Shown in pieces: positions 61,161 to 64,000 of a DNA stretch of 64,000 nt (position 1 is its first letter; every line of letters begins with the position of its first letter). The translations under genes were made by a program, and so were the position numbers. The stretch is from the NCBI GenBank assembly GCA_024364735.1, contig JAGFNQ010002301.1:1-64000 (forward strand), written 5' to 3'. The DNA is from Boesenbergia rotunda. Lineage: Eukaryota > Streptophyta > Magnoliopsida > Zingiberales > Zingiberaceae. The notes under the pieces were generated by a model that was not told where the DNA came from, made no database searches, and was given only the letters and a program-made list of their open reading frames with translations.

Positions 61161-64000
61161 TGTCACGCCCCCAGAGGCACATGCTTGCTCGAAAATTGGG
61201 CAGCATCTCTCTTATACGGCGAACAATCTAAAACTTGTCTACAGCCATTTCAGCAATATATAATAGCACAACCACACACGACTGATATCAATGGTGATAA
61301 AATAATAAAATTCACATCCACGCAGTTATTAATATCCATAAAAATAAATACTAAGCATAATAAACTCGACAGAAAAAAATAAAATGCTTAAAACCAAAAG
61401 TCCTAAAAAAATAAATATAAGTTCATTAAAGACACACCAACACGCCCACTGAATAAAAATATAAAATATGAAACAACCAAAAATACACGATACTAAAGGG
61501 ACAACAGATGGATCCTCTCCTAGCGACACAAGACACAGTTATCTACTACCTTGAACAAAATGGAAAGTAAGCGGTGGTGAGTTCGGGATCGAACTCTGCG
61601 GGTATAACAAATAGATAAATACATGGTATAAAAAAGATAAATAAAACACATAGAAATAAAGTATATAGTCTCCGAAAATTAGAGCACGTAACAAATGCGA
61701 AAACATACCTGCGGGGCATGATCAGAAACTCCCATGCTAAATCAATAAGCTGCTCGTACTACTGAGCAGATCCAAATCAAATAATAAATGTAAATCAAAT
61801 ACATATATGCATGTCAATCAAATACAACAATCATAGCAGAAACAAATGCAAGGTGTATCATATGCAACGATGCAATGATATGTGTCACCCCTACACACCA
61901 ATCTACAACTATCACACATATCTGCGAGGCCGGCTGAGCAAGAGATATGACAACTATACACACTCTCAGATCCATCTCCTATGAGTGTCAAGTGGACAGG
62001 ATATTGGGAGAGCAACCTCAATCCCGAACCGTAAGAAAAGGGGGAGCACAATCGCTCTGTATCAAAGATCCCATGGGAGCATAATCGCTCTAATACCCAA
62101 AAATAAGGAGGAACAACTTCTAATTCCATGAAGGGGAGCACAACCGCTCTAGTACCCAATGGGAGAGCACAACGGCTCTGTATCAAAGACCCAAAGGGAG
62201 CACAATCGCTCTAATACTAAAAAATAAGGAGGAACAACCTCTAACTCCAGGAAGGGGAGCAAACCTCTCCAGTACCCAATGGGAGAGCACAACCGCTCTG
62301 TATCAAAGTCCCAAAGGGAGCACAACCGCTCTAATACTCAAAAAGAAAGAGGAACAACCTCTAACTCCAAGAAGGGGAGCACAACCGCTCTAATATCCAA
62401 TGGGGGAGCACAACTGCTCTACCTATCCCTCATAAATAATCGAGTTGGTGTCACTGCCGGCTACTACTCCAACAACTACCGATACCCATTAGTGGTTGAG
62501 GGTAGCACAACAGGACGACGGCTCACACTCTGACAACTACCACTACCTCGAGTGGTTGAGTGGGTAGACGTTTATATAACTGACGGCGGACTTAACTAGA
62601 AGGAAGCCGATAACCGTCAGCATGCAACAATGCAATATGATGTATGATACCAATGCACATAAACAAAATCAGGTCAACCGAATCAATAAGCAACACATGC
62701 ACCTAAATCGAAATCATAACCAACCAATATGCAACTAAACTATTAGGCAGGATATATCTAATGTCAACCAAATCCTAGATAGGTCATATGATATTTCTAA
62801 AGTACGCGCATACTAGCGGTACTCTTCGGATCAGAAAAATAGGAGTCGAGACTGTATAATTGAAAATTTAGATTTTTAACTTAAAGGTTAAGTAAAGAAT
62901 AAGTACCAAGCAGGAAAACAAACATTATAGATTTAAGGTAAATCAACCTACTCCGATAAGGGAACAATCATGCATTTAAAGGTAAATAAAGCTAAAGAAT
63001 CAAGCAAGAAGTACCCATCTTAATTTGTAGTCTGTAAAATATCAGAGAAAAACTCCCATCCAGAAATCTAACGAAAATCAATCAATGTCCTCTGCCAAGA
63101 ACTAAGTTTATCTATTTATAAAATTAATTAAAATAGCTACATTACTATTTAACCTAATTAAGATCTAATCCTCGCATTTAATAACTACAAGAAAAATTAC
63201 GACAATGGTGATACAAGATCAAAAACTAAACCTCTTCAACTACAATCTTGAACCTAAACCCCAATCAAAAGGTCTTTTGGTAGAATCACATTACAAGGTC
63301 AAAGAGTTAACTTTACAAACCAAATTCTTAAAAGGTCGACTCCCCAAATGATAGCTCACGGTAAGGTTTCAAACATCACATCCTCCAAGTAGTACATGAT
63401 AGAGGGATAGGTTCATTTCCAAATATCTTCAATTCAAAATTCAAAAGCATAACTCTTAAGTATCGTACGTGAACCGTATTACCTCAAGACTATATCCACC
63501 TAAAATCTTTACTACATTTATGCTAAAGGTCTAAAACAGAGTTAACATCTCCTCTTACTGATCTACCTAAAATCTCTAGGTCTATAATCCGTCACCATTC
63601 ACACTAGCCTCACATCTATAATCACAATTAAACCCATTACAACAAACACTACAACAACACATCTCACTGTAGGACTGGAAGAATCAAACCAACATATCTC
63701 TAATCCTAAGAACTGGTCCTCAGAGTAGCTTATGACACATCAGAACCAGAGGCAAGTCTAGATCAGAATTACCTAAAGACCTCCCAAATCCAACAGAGAA
63801 GAACTCTTTACTATGCTCCTCATGATAAGAACCACGACATCAAAATTGAAGACCAAGATCCATTATACACAAATGACCATGAACATGATCAGAAATCCCA
63901 AATCCCGACTAGTGGAATCCAACGAAGAAAAACCATTTACCTCTACTGATCTAGCTTAACACATGAACAATTTCATCAAGTTATCACAAAACCCATAACA
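61161..64000 (-). mobile_element. element B right LTR, running off the window
   Basis: It begins TGTCACGCCCCCAGAGGCAC and aligns with 45738-48117 until about 62899. From 62900 to 64000 there is no match to the left copy, and no gene is seen. The true LTR end is outside the window or unrecognised. Confidence 0.7.
62030..62420. repeat. ~121-bp minisatellite in the right LTR of element B
   Basis: Three units are built on GGAGCACAACCGCTCT, GTATCAAAG-CCCA and GAGGAACAACCTCTAACTCC. Unit edges lie near 62133, 62254 and 62375. The left LTR (47540-47650) has about one unit. Confidence 0.88.

Overview
The window is nuclear DNA of a flowering plant. The evidence is spliced genes with short plant-type introns, plastid-type leader sequences, and a heavy load of nested LTR retrotransposons and DNA transposons. 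A GC-rich intronless gene in AT-rich surroundings, a CslA gene and the repeat style suggest a commelinid monocot outside the grasses. That is inference; no species-specific marker is visible.

Genic part (1-24.6 kb). The last exon of an unidentified gene ends at 126 (+). A five-exon CMSS1-like ribosome-biogenesis gene lies at 1052-4782 (+), with a tandemly duplicated Tourist-like MITE in intron 3. A complete nine-exon CslA (glucomannan mannosyltransferase) gene lies at 7328-9633 (-), with one GC-AG intron. A Transposase_24 (En/Spm-type) fragment and the 5' end of a copia element lie at 10.66-13 kb (-). A single-exon plastid arogenate/prephenate dehydratase lies at 17962-19224 (+), and a two-exon methionine sulfoxide reductase A at 21352-24561 (-).

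Central element (24841-37544). This is a 12.7-kb Mutator-like element (MULE), bounded by imperfect ~130-bp terminal inverted repeats and a perfect 9-bp target duplication, GTTGAATCA. It carries a MULE transposase gene (+) and, convergent with it, an eight-exon ULP1-like (C48) protease gene (-). This is the gene pairing known from KAONASHI/CUMULE-type elements. Between the two 3' ends sits a ~4.5-kb palindrome. Its right arm is expanded into seven ~321-bp and four ~234-bp tandem units, each containing five 21-bp sub-repeats. Both genes carry lesions, so this copy is probably non-autonomous, although its ends look intact.

Repeat part (37.5-64 kb). A decayed DUF4371-type hAT transposase gene (38.1-42.2 kb, -) is broken by a 137-bp hAT MITE (TSD CTTCCAAC) and by a 1445-bp solo LTR (TSD AAAGT). 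Then follows a stack of nested retroelements. Copia element A (42.7-45.7 kb) is split by element B (45738 to beyond 64000). B is split by a solo LTR (46108-47037, TSD ATGAG) and by gypsy element C (50125-60970, TSD AAAAC). C's left LTR is split by gypsy element D (50625-57382, TSD CTAGG). C and D both lack the reverse transcriptase core. LTR differences that I counted by eye (about 2% for D, about 4% for C) agree with the nesting order.
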